Below are positions 55,248-63,499 of a DNA stretch of 64,000 nt, piece after piece; positions within the stretch are counted from its first letter, which is position 1; every line of letters starts with the position of its first letter. Source of the DNA: Pseudomonas peradeniyensis (lineage in GTDB: Bacteria; Pseudomonadota; Gammaproteobacteria; Pseudomonadales; Pseudomonadaceae). The notes below the pieces were generated by a model. The model was not told where the DNA came from and ran no database searches. It saw nothing but the letters and a program-made list of their open reading frames with translations. The stretch covers positions 1,612,001 through 1,676,000 of the forward strand of contig NZ_JABWRJ020000001.1 in the NCBI RefSeq assembly GCF_014268935.2, in the 5' to 3' direction. The position numbers and the translations under genes were made by a program.

Positions 55248-56393
55248 TCACCCCGTCACCACCTCATACCTCACCCGATGCGCCTCAGTCGGCAGCGGCA
55301 CCTCCCACTTGAACAGCATCCGCCGTATATCGTCATTGCGCAGCGACGTATCGCGTCGCTGGTTACGCCGCATGATCTCGTCCTCCGGCCGCTCCAGGTA
55401 GACGATCTCTACCTGCGCCCCATAGCCATACAGCAAATCCAGCGTACGGCTGCGCATCTGCCCCGACAGGTGCGTCGAGTTCCACACGAAGGGCCTGCGC
55501 TCGCGCAACAGCGCCTTGGCCCGGTCGATGGCGTAGTGGGCGGCGGCGCCTTCGTTCTGGCCGTGGCGCAAGCCCAGGGCCTGGCGCGCGTCGTCGAACG
55601 ACACCACCGGCAGGTCCGGGTGGTGTCGGGCGGTCCAGGTGTCCTTGCCGCTGGCTGGCAGGCCGGAAAGCATCACCACCTGGGAACCCAAGGGTTCATG
55701 CAGCGCATAGTCCGGATGCACGCGGGCGCCACGCAGGTACTGAATGCGCGTGTAGTCGTCGGCAAACGCCCGTGGGCCGTACAAGCACCCCTCCTCTGCC
55801 GCCAGCTCGCGCCATAGTTCGATGGCGGTCAGCACATCGGCCTTGCCGGCATAGTGGCGGCCCTGCATGTCGGCCTCGGCCACCGCGCAGAGCATCCACA
55901 CCGGCAGCTCCCAGGACAGCTTGTGCAGCAGGAACTCCGCGCTGCGCCCGCTGCGGTCGCCCTGCAAGGCAAAGAACGGCAGTTGATGCACGGTGATGAT
56001 CCGGCAGATCTGTTCACGCAGCGCGAATGGCACGCCGGCGCGCCACAGCAGCAGGCGCGCATCCACCGCGCCTCGGCGCGAGTGGCCGGGTTGGCCGATG
56101 CGCCCGGTCTGCGGGTCGATCACCGTGGTGTCGGGCTTGGCGATGTCATGCAACAAGGCGGCGAAGAACAGCACGAAGCGCTGCTCGGCGCTGGCATCGC
56201 GGTAGGCGCGCTGCGCCAGCAACGCCTCGACCACCAGGCGGGTATGGACCCACACATCGCCTTCGGCGTGATAGGTCGGATCCTGCGGGGTGTCGGCCAG
56301 GCGTGCCAGGGCCGGAATGGCCGCCAGGCAAGCGGCGCTGTCCATGTCGTGCCCGGGGTCGGGCACCAGTTGTTGCAGTTGTCGAATATCCAT
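55248..56393 (-). CDS. HD-Pnk type RNA end-healing enzyme (HD phosphohydrolase plus polynucleotide kinase)
   Basis: A 381-residue two-domain protein. The N-terminal half is an HD-family phosphohydrolase with H50, the H82-D83 pair (LLHDIAKPD), H104 and H136. The C-terminal half is a P-loop kinase with Walker A GLPASGKDT (244-252), an Asp-Asp in VVSFDDARQ and a lid rich in Arg (RRNQRRD, RRM). This is the layout of Runella HD-Pnk, which removes 2',3'-phosphates and phosphorylates 5'-OH RNA ends. The neighbouring gene is an RNA ligase, as expected for a heal-and-seal pair. The ATG at 56393 is chosen because translation gives MDIRQLQQLVPDP right before the domain. Confidence 0.82.
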   Translation of the reverse strand: MDIRQLQQLVPDPGHDMDSAACLAAIPALARLADTPQDPTYHAEGDVWVHTRLVVEALLAQRAYRDASAEQRFVLFFAALLHDIAKPDTTVIDPQTGRIGQPGHSRRGAVDARLLLWRAGVPFALREQICRIITVHQLPFFALQGDRSGRSAEFLLHKLSWELPVWMLCAVAEADMQGRHYAGKADVLTAIELWRELAAEEGCLYGPRAFADDYTRIQYLRGARVHPDYALHEPLGSQVVMLSGLPASGKDTWTARHHPDLPVVSFDDARQALGLRHGQNEGAAAHYAIDRAKALLRERRPFVWNSTHLSGQMRSRTLDLLYGYGAQVEIVYLERPEDEIMRRNQRRDTSLRNDDIRRMLFKWEVPLPTEAHRVRYEVVTG

Positions 56394-56407
56394 TTCAGGA
56401 AGCTCCT

Positions 56408-57268
56408 TCAGTCGCCGCGGCGTGCGCCGTGCCAGTCCAGGGACAGGCGCGGTGCGTAGAGATCGACGCCGGCGGCCAGTTGATTGGGTATGTACGGTTG
56501 GTTGGCATGGTGCTGGTCGGCGTCGAGGATGGCCTGGACGAAGTCCTGGCGTACCCACTTGAGCCGGCCCAGGGTCTGGTGCTCGTCTTCGAGCTTCAGG
56601 TACAGGCCCTCCATGCGGCTCGAGCGGTCGCACTGGCGCCAGGCACGGGCCAGGTCGAGGCCTTCGCGGCGCACCACCTGCTCGAACACTTCGCGCCATT
56701 GCGCGGTCTTGGCCAGCGAGTCGCCGAGCAACGCCATCAGCTCGGCGTAACGGCGTGGTGCCGGGCCTTCGTACAGCACCGGCACCGACAGCACCGGCCC
56801 ATCGGCGAGCAGGCGGCGGCGCGCCGCAGTGGACAGGAACAGCCCCGTGGCGCGGTCCCACACGTCGAACTCGCAGAAAAAATGCGGCAGGTGGTCGTAG
56901 AACACCGAGTGCTTCTTGTGCAGCCACTCGCCATACAGCACGAAGCGGTCTTCAAGACGCTCCAGCAACCAGTGCTCGTGGGCCACGGCCCATTGCTTGA
57001 ACAGGTTGAACTGGCGCTCGCGGCCACCGCCGCTGAGGTAGTGGCCACGCGATTGCAGGCGAAGCTCGCCACCGTTGGTAAAGCTGATGCCGGCGTTGGC
57101 GCCGTCGAGTTTCTCTTCCACCACCAGCCATTGGCCGGCCAACGAGCCATAGGCCACCTGGCCGGCATCGCTGTCGCCGTCCTGCAGGCGCGAGCCTTGC
57201 AGATGGGGTGTGCGGGGGTATTTGAGCAGTTCGAGGGAATGTGCGTCGGCACGAAAATCCATGTTCAT
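56408..57268 (-). CDS. ATP-dependent RNA ligase
   Basis: A 286-residue ligase of the nucleotidyltransferase superfamily. Motif I is EEKLDGANAG with the nucleotidyl lysine K53; YGEWL (motif III-like), RMEGLYLKLE (motif IV) and LKWVR (motif V) follow in order. It should join the 3'-OH and 5'-phosphate ends made by the HD-Pnk enzyme encoded 14 nt downstream. AGGAG lies 6 nt before the ATG. The pair looks like a complete RNA repair cassette for broken tRNA or other RNA. Confidence 0.86.
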   Translation of the reverse strand: MNMDFRADAHSLELLKYPRTPHLQGSRLQDGDSDAGQVAYGSLAGQWLVVEEKLDGANAGISFTNGGELRLQSRGHYLSGGGRERQFNLFKQWAVAHEHWLLERLEDRFVLYGEWLHKKHSVFYDHLPHFFCEFDVWDRATGLFLSTAARRRLLADGPVLSVPVLYEGPAPRRYAELMALLGDSLAKTAQWREVFEQVVRREGLDLARAWRQCDRSSRMEGLYLKLEDEHQTLGRLKWVRQDFVQAILDADQHHANQPYIPNQLAAGVDLYAPRLSLDWHGARRGD

Positions 57269-57565
57269 GGGTTTCTCCTTGGAAATAGGGAAAAACCGAC
57301 GACAGGATCAGGCAGGTACGAGGATGAAGCGCCGCCGCGCGCAAGCACGGGCAGCCATCAGGCACGATGGACCGTCGTCGGTATCAGGCGTGTTTGATGG
57401 CGCAGGGCACTGGCTTCACCACTTGGCAAAAGGTTGCGGGGATTCGAGGGCGCGCATTCAACAGCAGGTGCCATCAGCAAGTCAAGCCCTCAATGGAGGC
57501 AATGTGATAGCATCTGCGCGCCCCTGGAGGGGCAATCTTTTGAAATCCCGCAAGGAACATGCTTC

Positions 57566-57784
57566 GTGAAAGACTTCGTCATCAGCGTCAACAACATCGT
57601 CCTCTACATTTCCCTGGCCGTTATCTGGCTCTTCGCCCTCATCACCCTGTTCACCGGCGGATTCCTGCCAGCCCTGGGTGTGTTCGTGGTCGGCAGCCTC
57701 GGCTGGTGCATCGTTTCCGGCTTCTGGTTCGTCCAGTCCGCCACCTACGATGAGCTGCGCAAGCTCAACGCCAGCAAAGACTGA
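57566..57784 (+). CDS. 72-residue membrane protein
   Basis: A small protein with two hydrophobic segments (IVLYISLAVIWLFALITLF and FLPALGVFVVGSLGWCIVS) and a charged tail (YDELRKLNASKD). The family is not recognised. The start is a GTG with AAGGA 9 nt upstream; an ATG at 57559 is out of frame. It is divergent from the RNA ligase across about 300 bp that hold only a weak 9-bp inverted repeat (57295 and 57374). Confidence 0.65.
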   Translation: MKDFVISVNNIVLYISLAVIWLFALITLFTGGFLPALGVFVVGSLGWCIVSGFWFVQSATYDELRKLNASKD

Positions 57785-57822
57785 CGTGTCCGGGCGGCGC
57801 AGCATCGGGTCTTGCGACCGCC

Positions 57823-57984
57823 CTACCCTTGCTGCTGTGTCCTGCGCGGTGGCGCCGAGCGGCGACAGCGCTGCGAACAATACTTCACCTCCTCCCAGCA
57901 CCGCGCCCAACGCTTGCGCCAGGTGAACGGCCGGCCGCATGCCGCGCAGATCTTGCTGCGCTCGACGGGTGCGTGCCGAGTCAT
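57823..57984 (-). CDS. DUF2256 zinc-ribbon-like small protein
   Basis: A 53-residue protein with CAACGRPFTWRKRWARCWEEVKYCSQRCR, two Cys pairs that should bind zinc, typical of DUF2256. Its start overlaps the end of the DUF3833 gene by 4 bp (ATGA). In P. putida such small genes occur among light-induced genes, which fits the operator found upstream of the gene group. Confidence 0.8.
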   Translation of the reverse strand: MTRHAPVERSKICAACGRPFTWRKRWARCWEEVKYCSQRCRRSAPPRRTQQQG

Positions 57985-58523
57985 GGAGCCCCCTCCGGCA
58001 GCCGGCGGAAGAACAGGGTGATCTGGCCGATCTCCACCCCCAGCTTGCTCATGCGCGAGCGGTTGATCAGGGTGTCCTCGTCCATCAGGTACATCCAATC
58101 GTCCAGGTCCACCTGCCAGTGCCGCCCGTCTACCGGCAGATCCAGCGTGTAGCGCCAGCGCAGTGCGTTACCGGCCACTTGACCGCGAGCCTCGCCGATC
58201 ACATCCCCCGCCGTGCCGCGCCAGTGGCCGGGACCGTCCGGCACCAGCGTCCAGGTGCGCCGCTGCCGTGTGCCGTCGCCATAAAGAAACTGCTCGTCGA
58301 GGATCAGCCGTTCGCCCTCCCGGCGGCTGTCGATGCGAACGTGAAAGCGCTTCACCACTTCCCCGGAGCGCTTCTGGAACATGCCCCAGGCCTGCACCGG
58401 GCGCGAGAAGAAAGCCGCCAGGTCGAAACGGGGTTGCTCGCTGGCGTACTGCTCGACTTCGACATTGCCACAGCTGCCCAGCACCAGGCAGGCTGCCAGC
58501 AACAGCATTCTGTACATGTTCAT
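57981..58523 (-). CDS. DUF3833 lipoprotein
   Basis: A 180-residue protein with a lipoprotein signal (LLLAACLVLGSC, Cys about residue 19). The rest has the DUF3833 pattern, with FFSRPVQAWGMFQKRSGEVVKRF and a lipocalin-like beta-rich body ending in GEIGQI-type strands. A GAGGAGG site lies 3 nt before the first ATG and 9 nt before the second (residue 3), so the second may be the true start. It overlaps genes on both sides, so the three are one operon. The function is unknown; it probably acts in the envelope. Confidence 0.82.
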   Translation of the reverse strand: MNMYRMLLLAACLVLGSCGNVEVEQYASEQPRFDLAAFFSRPVQAWGMFQKRSGEVVKRFHVRIDSRREGERLILDEQFLYGDGTRQRRTWTLVPDGPGHWRGTAGDVIGEARGQVAGNALRWRYTLDLPVDGRHWQVDLDDWMYLMDEDTLINRSRMSKLGVEIGQITLFFRRLPEGAP

Positions 58524-59062
58524 GATCCTCCTCGGGGCTTGCCGGCCAGGCCGAGCAGTTCCAGGCGCAACTGGGTGTCCCGAGCCCGCGGGTCCAGCCA
58601 GATGGCGAAGAACGCCCGGGCAAAGGCCGGGTCGGCAAGGGCGCGGGTGGGCTGGTCATCTACATAGAAGCGGCCGCCCTGCCCCGGTAGGTACAAGCCC
58701 GTGATGCGCATGCCGGGGCGTACATCCACGAATGCCTCCTGCAGTGACTTGGCCCAGGCTTCGAGCTGTTGCGGTGTAACGTGGCCGGCGCCGAGGCGGC
58801 GCATCTCTTCAAGGCTGGCTTGCACCAGCGTGTCCCGGGACAATGAGCGGTGGTAGGTCAGTTCCAGGGCGAAAGGCTGGTTCCAGTCATGGCGCGGACC
58901 CTCGGTCCACAAGCGTGCGCTGTACAACCGCAGGCCGAACCAGGTGAAGTCGCCACCGCCCAGTTGCTGGGCCGCCGGCAGCGCTGCACGCCAGTCCGCA
59001 ATAGCTGCTGGCATCGACGTCAGCAGCAGGCAGATACAGGCCAAGCGCGCAAGGAATGCCAT
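58520..59062 (-). CDS. chalcone isomerase-like exported protein
   Basis: A 180-residue protein with a signal peptide (LACICLLLTSMPAAIA) and a chalcone-isomerase-like fold segment (FGLRLYSARLWTEGP, ALELTYHRSLSRDTLVQASLEEMRRLG). Bacterial members are not known to isomerise flavonoids; a fatty-acid-binding or envelope role is more likely. It is the first gene of the minus-strand trio. A perfect match to the LitR/PplR operator lies 26 nt upstream, so light induction is likely. Confidence 0.82.
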   Translation of the reverse strand: MAFLARLACICLLLTSMPAAIADWRAALPAAQQLGGGDFTWFGLRLYSARLWTEGPRHDWNQPFALELTYHRSLSRDTLVQASLEEMRRLGAGHVTPQQLEAWAKSLQEAFVDVRPGMRITGLYLPGQGGRFYVDDQPTRALADPAFARAFFAIWLDPRARDTQLRLELLGLAGKPRGGS

Positions 59063-59087
59063 GACGAATCTGCAGAAAGACTTAACT

Positions 59088-59111
59088 TATACAAGACTAG
59101 TTTTCTGTACA
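59088..59111. promoter_or_regulatory. LitR/PplR-type light-responsive operator
   Basis: TATACA and TGTACA are separated by exactly 12 bases, matching T(G/A)TACA-N12-TGTA(C/T)A, the site recalled for the B12-linked MerR-family light regulators of P. putida. It lies between the chalcone isomerase-like operon and the divergent SDR gene, in an AT-rich 108-bp gap. A further TGTATA occurs 14 bases after TGTACA. Confidence 0.65.
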
Positions 59112-59170
59112 GATAAATCAAATCATGTATAGATTTAAGGGTCGACTGCACCTATCAGGTAGATCGTCCA

Positions 59171-59941
59171 ATGAGCCTGATCACCCATCTCCATGCACCC
59201 GCCAACGTGCTGGTCTGCGGCGCCAGCCAGGGCATCGGTCTTGCCCTGTGCTCGCAGCTGTTGGCACGTGATGACGTCGGACTGCTGCTCGCTGTTTCGC
59301 GACAGGCAACCAGCAGCCCCGAGCTGGATGTGCTGGCCCAGACGCACGGCCGCCGTTTGCTTCGCCTCGACTGCGACGCTCGGGATGAACAGGCGCTGCA
59401 AGCACTGGCAGACCAGGTCCGTGGCTGCTGCGATCAGCTGAACCTGGTCATCAGTACCCTCGGTGTGCTGCAAGCACCGCCGGCGCGGGCCGAGAAGTCG
59501 CTGGCGCAACTGGATCTGGCGGGGTTGCAGGCCAGTTTCGCCACCAACTGCTTCGCCCCTGTCCTGCTGCTCAATCACCTGTTGCCGTTGCTGCGCCGCC
59601 AGCCCGTCACCTTCGCGGCCCTGTCGGCGCGAGTCGGGTCGATCGGCGACAACCACCTGGGCGGCTGGTACAGCTATCGCGCCAGCAAGGCCGCGCTCAA
59701 CCAGTTGTTGCGCACGGCCAGCATCGAGCTCAAGCGGCTCAACCCCGACTCGACAGTGCTTGCCCTGCACCCCGGCACCACCGATACCCAACTTTCACGC
59801 CCATTCCAGGGCAATGTGCCCCTCGAAAAGCTGTTCGCGCCAGCGTTTGCCGCCAGTTGCATCCTCGAACTTGTCGGCCAGCACGGGCCGTCAGAGACCG
59901 GTACGTTCTGGGCCTGGGATGGCAGCCCCGTTCCCTGGTGA
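59171..59941 (+). CDS. short-chain dehydrogenase (CsgA-like SDR)
   Basis: A 256-residue SDR. The cofactor motif is CGASQGIGLAL (about 16-26), and the catalytic Ser and Tyr-x3-Lys are in ALSARVGS and YSYRASKAAL. It resembles the C-factor-like SDRs that accompany light-induced genes in P. putida. It shares its promoter gap with the chalcone isomerase-like gene and the LitR/PplR-type operator. The substrate is unknown. Confidence 0.83.
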   Translation: MSLITHLHAPANVLVCGASQGIGLALCSQLLARDDVGLLLAVSRQATSSPELDVLAQTHGRRLLRLDCDARDEQALQALADQVRGCCDQLNLVISTLGVLQAPPARAEKSLAQLDLAGLQASFATNCFAPVLLLNHLLPLLRRQPVTFAALSARVGSIGDNHLGGWYSYRASKAALNQLLRTASIELKRLNPDSTVLALHPGTTDTQLSRPFQGNVPLEKLFAPAFAASCILELVGQHGPSETGTFWAWDGSPVPW

Positions 59942-59955
59942 TCCGCAGGCGTTCC

Positions 59956-60282
59956 TCAGGGATGAGGCGCGACGGCGGTGGACACCGGATCGAGGAAGAT
60001 CAGTTGCAGCGGCTCCGCCAACAGCTGGTCGGCCTGCTCGGCAAAGCACTGGAAGTGCTCGGTGGCCAGGTGCGTGTCCAGGGCCTGCTGGTGGTCGAAC
60101 GCCTCGCGCATGTAGAACGTCCCGGGCTCATCGCTACGCTCGAACAGCATGTAGTCGCGGTTGCCGGGCTCCGCCCGGGTCGGCTCGATCAAGGCCAGCA
60201 AGGCCGCTTTCAGCGACGCTGCCTGGCCTGGCTTGGCCTTGAGGATGGCAAGGGAAACGAGGGGATGGTCTTGTTGGTTCAC
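59956..60282 (-). CDS. antibiotic biosynthesis monooxygenase (ABM) domain protein
   Basis: A 108-residue single-domain ferredoxin-like protein with PLVSLAILKAKPGQAASLKAALLAL, RDYMLFERSDEPGTFYMREAFDHQQALDTHLATEHF and a short C-terminal tail. Such proteins act as cofactor-free oxygenases on quinol-like compounds or as regulators. The start is the GTG at 60282 with AGGAGA 5 nt upstream; the overlapping ATG stops at once. It lies 64 nt after the alcohol dehydrogenase-like gene and is probably cotranscribed. Confidence 0.82.
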   Translation of the reverse strand: MNQQDHPLVSLAILKAKPGQAASLKAALLALIEPTRAEPGNRDYMLFERSDEPGTFYMREAFDHQQALDTHLATEHFQCFAEQADQLLAEPLQLIFLDPVSTAVAPHP

Positions 60283-60346
60283 ATCAATCTCCTGGTCAAT
60301 CGCAAGGGGCCGGATCGACCGGCCCGCCGTTGTCTCTCGGATGGGC

Positions 60347-61354
60347 TCAGAAGCCTTCCAGAACGATCTTGCCCCGCGACTTGCCGCTCTCGACCAACGC
60401 ATGGGCACGGCGCATGTTGGCGGCATTGATGGCACCGAAATGCTCGCCCAGGGTGGTGCGCAGGATGCCCTGGTCGATCAGCCCGGCCACCCGCTCGAGC
60501 AGCTCGTGCTGGCGCACCATGTCGTCGGTCTGGTACAGCGAGCGGGTGAACATCAGCTCCCAGTGCAGCGACAGCGACTTGCGCTTGAGCGGCATGACAT
60601 CCAGGGTCTGCGGGTCGTCGATCACCCCCAGGCGACCTTGTGGCCGCAGCACCTCGACCAGTTGCGCGAAGTGCTGCTCGGTATGGGTAAGGCTGGCGAC
60701 ATGGCTGACCGACTCGATCCCCAGGGCCTGCAGTTGCCCGTGCAGCGGCGCGCTGTGGTCGATGACATGATGGGCGCCCAGTTCGCGTACCCAGTCGGCG
60801 GTCTCGGCGCGGGAGGCCGTGCCGATGACCGTCAGGCGGGTCAGTTGCCGGGCCAGTTGCACCAGCATCGAGCCGACGCCGCCGGCGGCGCCGATGATCA
60901 GCAGGGCATCGCCGTCCCCGCCGCCTTCGAGCAAGCCTAAGCGGTCGAACAGCAGTTCCCAGGCGGTGATAGCCGTCAGCGGCAGCGCTGCTGCCTGCGC
61001 CGCATCCAGGCTGCGCGGTTGGTGCCCGACGATGCGTTCGTCGACCAGGTGATATTCGCTGTAGCTGCCGGGCCTGGCGATGGAGCCGGCGTAGTACACC
61101 TGGTCGCCTGGCTTGTACAGGGTCACCTGAGGGCCGACTTCACGGACGATACCGGCCGCGTCCCAGCCGAGTATTTTTGGCTCACGCGTGAAAGTTCCGG
61201 CGCGGACCTTGGTGTCGACGGGGTTGACCGACACGGCCTTGACCTCCACCAGGATGTCCCTGGGCCCTGGATTCGGTCTGGGCATGAAGATGTCCTGAAG
61301 AGACGCAGGATCTTCGATGGGCAGGCCATTCTGGGTAAAACCGATCGCTTTCAT
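60347..61354 (-). CDS. zinc-binding-type alcohol dehydrogenase/quinone oxidoreductase family protein
   Basis: A 335-residue medium-chain dehydrogenase of the ZADH/quinone reductase branch. NADPH is bound through GAAGGVGSMLVQLAR; the usual catalytic zinc ligands are missing, as is normal in quinone reductases. It likely reduces quinones or unsaturated carbonyl compounds. The start is the ATG at 61354 (MKAIGF). It is divergent from a LysR gene across 106 bp, and that regulator probably controls it. Confidence 0.87.
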   Translation of the reverse strand: MKAIGFTQNGLPIEDPASLQDIFMPRPNPGPRDILVEVKAVSVNPVDTKVRAGTFTREPKILGWDAAGIVREVGPQVTLYKPGDQVYYAGSIARPGSYSEYHLVDERIVGHQPRSLDAAQAAALPLTAITAWELLFDRLGLLEGGGDGDALLIIGAAGGVGSMLVQLARQLTRLTVIGTASRAETADWVRELGAHHVIDHSAPLHGQLQALGIESVSHVASLTHTEQHFAQLVEVLRPQGRLGVIDDPQTLDVMPLKRKSLSLHWELMFTRSLYQTDDMVRQHELLERVAGLIDQGILRTTLGEHFGAINAANMRRAHALVESGKSRGKIVLEGF

Positions 61355-61460
61355 AGGCACTCGCTGCTGGATATGGTTTGATTCGTGAACCCAGTCTGGC
61401 GCGTCCGGTCGTTGGGAAAAACGGGCTGAGCCCGTGAACACTTTCATTGCAGGAGTGAAA

Positions 61461-62351
61461 ATGATTCGCCTCGACGACCTGGGCATCTTCGTTCGCAGCG
61501 CCGCGTTGGGCAGCTTTACCGCCGCCGCCCACGAAGCCGACCTGCTGCCCGGCCAGGCGGCCGAGGCGGTCAAGCGCCTGGAGCGTGAGCTGGATGTACG
61601 GCTGTTTGCCCGCACCACGCGCAGCCTGCGCCTGACGGCCGAAGGCGAGCAGTACCTGCCCTCGGCCCTGGCCGCCCTGGAGGCCCTCCGGCAAGGGCGG
61701 GACAACCTGCAGCAGGAAAGCGCCCGCTTGAACGGGATCCTGCAGGTGGCCGCGCCGTCCGACCTGGGGCGCAACGTGTTGCTGCCCTGGTTGACGGCGT
61801 TTCGCCGCGAGCACCCACAGTTGAACCTGCGCCTGTTTCTCTCCGACCAGATCGCCGACCTGTTCCGCGATCCGGTGGACATCGCCATCCGCTACGGCCT
61901 GAATGCCGACGCCAACTACATCGCCCTGCCACTGGCGCCGTGGAACCGCAAGGTGCTGGTGGCCTCGCCCGAGTACCTGGCGCGGCAAGGCACGCTGCAC
62001 ACGCCCGAGGCGCTGCGCGAGCACCAGTGCCTGCTGTACATGCAGCAGGGCCGGGTCTACGACAAGTGGCAACTGGGGACACAGACCGTTCAGGTGCGTG
62101 GCGCCCTGTTCTGTGACGATGCCGATATCGCCCGGCGCTGGGCCGTGGCGGGCGAAGGGATCACCTACAAGTCCTGGCTGGATGTGAGTGACGATGTATT
62201 GGCGGGACGGCTCGTCGTGCTGTTGCAGGATCACCCCGGGCCGGGCATGCCGCTGAGCCTGGTGTGCCCGCACCGCAAGCAGTTGTCGCCTGCGGTGAAA
62301 CAGCTGCACGCCTGGCTGTCGAGTCGCTTCGCCGCGCTTGAACGCTACTGA
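61461..62351 (+). CDS. LysR-family transcriptional regulator
   Basis: A 296-residue regulator with the helix-turn-helix at residues 1-60 (MIRLDDLGIFVRSAALGSFTAAAHEADLLPGQAAEAVKRLE) and the effector domain after it. The ATG at 61461 has AGGAG 6 nt upstream; the longer frame from 61434 lacks one. It is divergent from the quinone reductase-like gene, the usual arrangement for a target-adjacent LysR protein. The effector is unknown. Confidence 0.88.
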   Translation: MIRLDDLGIFVRSAALGSFTAAAHEADLLPGQAAEAVKRLERELDVRLFARTTRSLRLTAEGEQYLPSALAALEALRQGRDNLQQESARLNGILQVAAPSDLGRNVLLPWLTAFRREHPQLNLRLFLSDQIADLFRDPVDIAIRYGLNADANYIALPLAPWNRKVLVASPEYLARQGTLHTPEALREHQCLLYMQQGRVYDKWQLGTQTVQVRGALFCDDADIARRWAVAGEGITYKSWLDVSDDVLAGRLVVLLQDHPGPGMPLSLVCPHRKQLSPAVKQLHAWLSSRFAALERY

Positions 62352-62969
62352 TCAGGCTACCGGCAGCACGCCCTGGATCGCCGATACCACCTGCCGTGTC
62401 GCCACTTCCAGGGTGTCTTCATTACGGCACAAGAACCAGCCTTGATCGGCAACGGCTTGCTCGAATGCTTGCGTGCAGGCCACGTGTTCATCCAGTTCAT
62501 ACATCACGGTACTGCTCAACCCACGCGAGCGCGCCGCTGCCCTCGCCCAGGAAATTTCAGGCTCGGTGACCACGCCCACATGCAGGTCCGGCACCCGCAC
62601 GTCGCATTCGATGTTCAACCGTAGAATCTCGGCAAACGGCACCAGCCGGCGAAACGCGGCATCGGACGGATACCAGCGGTCGATCAGGATGATGCTGTCC
62701 TTGGGCTGCCTGGCCAGCACATGCCAGGAAATCCAGGCCCGGCTATGCGCAAGGCGCTCACAGACCTTCATCTCCAGATCCCGGCAGGGATTTCTGACGA
62801 ACTGGTTGACCAGGGCCATGGTTTCGCCCCGGTAGGGATCGCTCTTCTTCTCGCTGATGCGGATCACCTTCCTGTTGTCCGCCCTCAGCGCTTGGGTGAC
62901 GGATTCCAGCAGCGTGGTCTTGCCGGTGCCCTTGGGCCCGTCGAGGGAAATGAACAGCGAATGATTCAT
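62352..62969 (-). CDS. P-loop kinase similar to thymidylate kinase
   Basis: A 205-residue protein with Walker A GPKGTGKTTL (11-20) and an LIDRWYPSDAAF motif (about 94-105) like the DRW/DRY box of dTMP kinases and deoxynucleoside kinases. The substrate-binding region is diverged (TEPEISWARAAARSRGLSS), so dTMP may not be the substrate. It is not the housekeeping Tmk. It ends directly against the LysR stop, so the two transcripts converge. Confidence 0.75.
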   Translation of the reverse strand: MNHSLFISLDGPKGTGKTTLLESVTQALRADNRKVIRISEKKSDPYRGETMALVNQFVRNPCRDLEMKVCERLAHSRAWISWHVLARQPKDSIILIDRWYPSDAAFRRLVPFAEILRLNIECDVRVPDLHVGVVTEPEISWARAAARSRGLSSTVMYELDEHVACTQAFEQAVADQGWFLCRNEDTLEVATRQVVSAIQGVLPVA

Positions 62970-63012
62970 GCGTCACACAACGTTTGGATTTCCTTCATCG
63001 ACAGGCATTGGC

Positions 63013-63435
63013 TTACATCAGGCAGTAGAACTCGCTGACCTCTGCGACGATCTCCCGGGCGGCATTGTACAGCCTTGCCTCAGGTGTGAGGGCCATGGAG
63101 CGTGCTTCGAGCAAATAGCGCTGGCCGGCCTGGAAATGGGCGTAGTCGAGGGTCAGATAGCATTGGCGGACGGTGGTGCCACCCATCATGCTCAGCCCGC
63201 CACCGCCGCTCGTTTCGTAGTCGAACCTGACCACCAGCTCATGGCTGCCGGGAGTTACCTGGAAGAAGCGACCTTCTTCCAGGCGCTGCTTGTCGAGGCG
63301 TTCGGCCAGCAGCACGCGGTCGTTGGGGAATGGCAGCGAGAGGTCGACCCAGGCCATCTGTGGGTTGGCGGCTGGCATTGGGGCCTGGCAACCCGGGATG
63401 GCGGTGATCAGGAACAACAGCATCAGCCGGCGCAT
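63013..63435 (-). CDS. hypothetical lipoprotein
   Basis: A 140-residue protein with a lipoprotein signal (MLLFLITAIPGC, Cys about residue 16) and a beta-rich mature part (WVDLSLPFPNDRVLLAERLD, GSHELVVRFDYE). It resembles the small PA0061/PA0062-type lipoproteins of Pseudomonas by pattern, but I am not certain. It lies between the kinase gene and the beta-propeller gene on the same strand. Confidence 0.7.
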   Translation of the reverse strand: MRRLMLLFLITAIPGCQAPMPAANPQMAWVDLSLPFPNDRVLLAERLDKQRLEEGRFFQVTPGSHELVVRFDYETSGGGGLSMMGGTTVRQCYLTLDYAHFQAGQRYLLEARSMALTPEARLYNAAREIVAEVSEFYCLM

Positions 63436-63499
63436 GACAAAGACTCCTCTGGGGCCTGTATCAAGGATAGCGCCGTGGCCTTGGCAACGGAGGGGTTTG

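Noticed and set aside
57411..57432. TTGGC-N6-TTGC as a sigma-54 promoter near the RNA repair genes
   Set aside because: Spacing between GG and GC is one base short and it points away from the RNA ligase gene.
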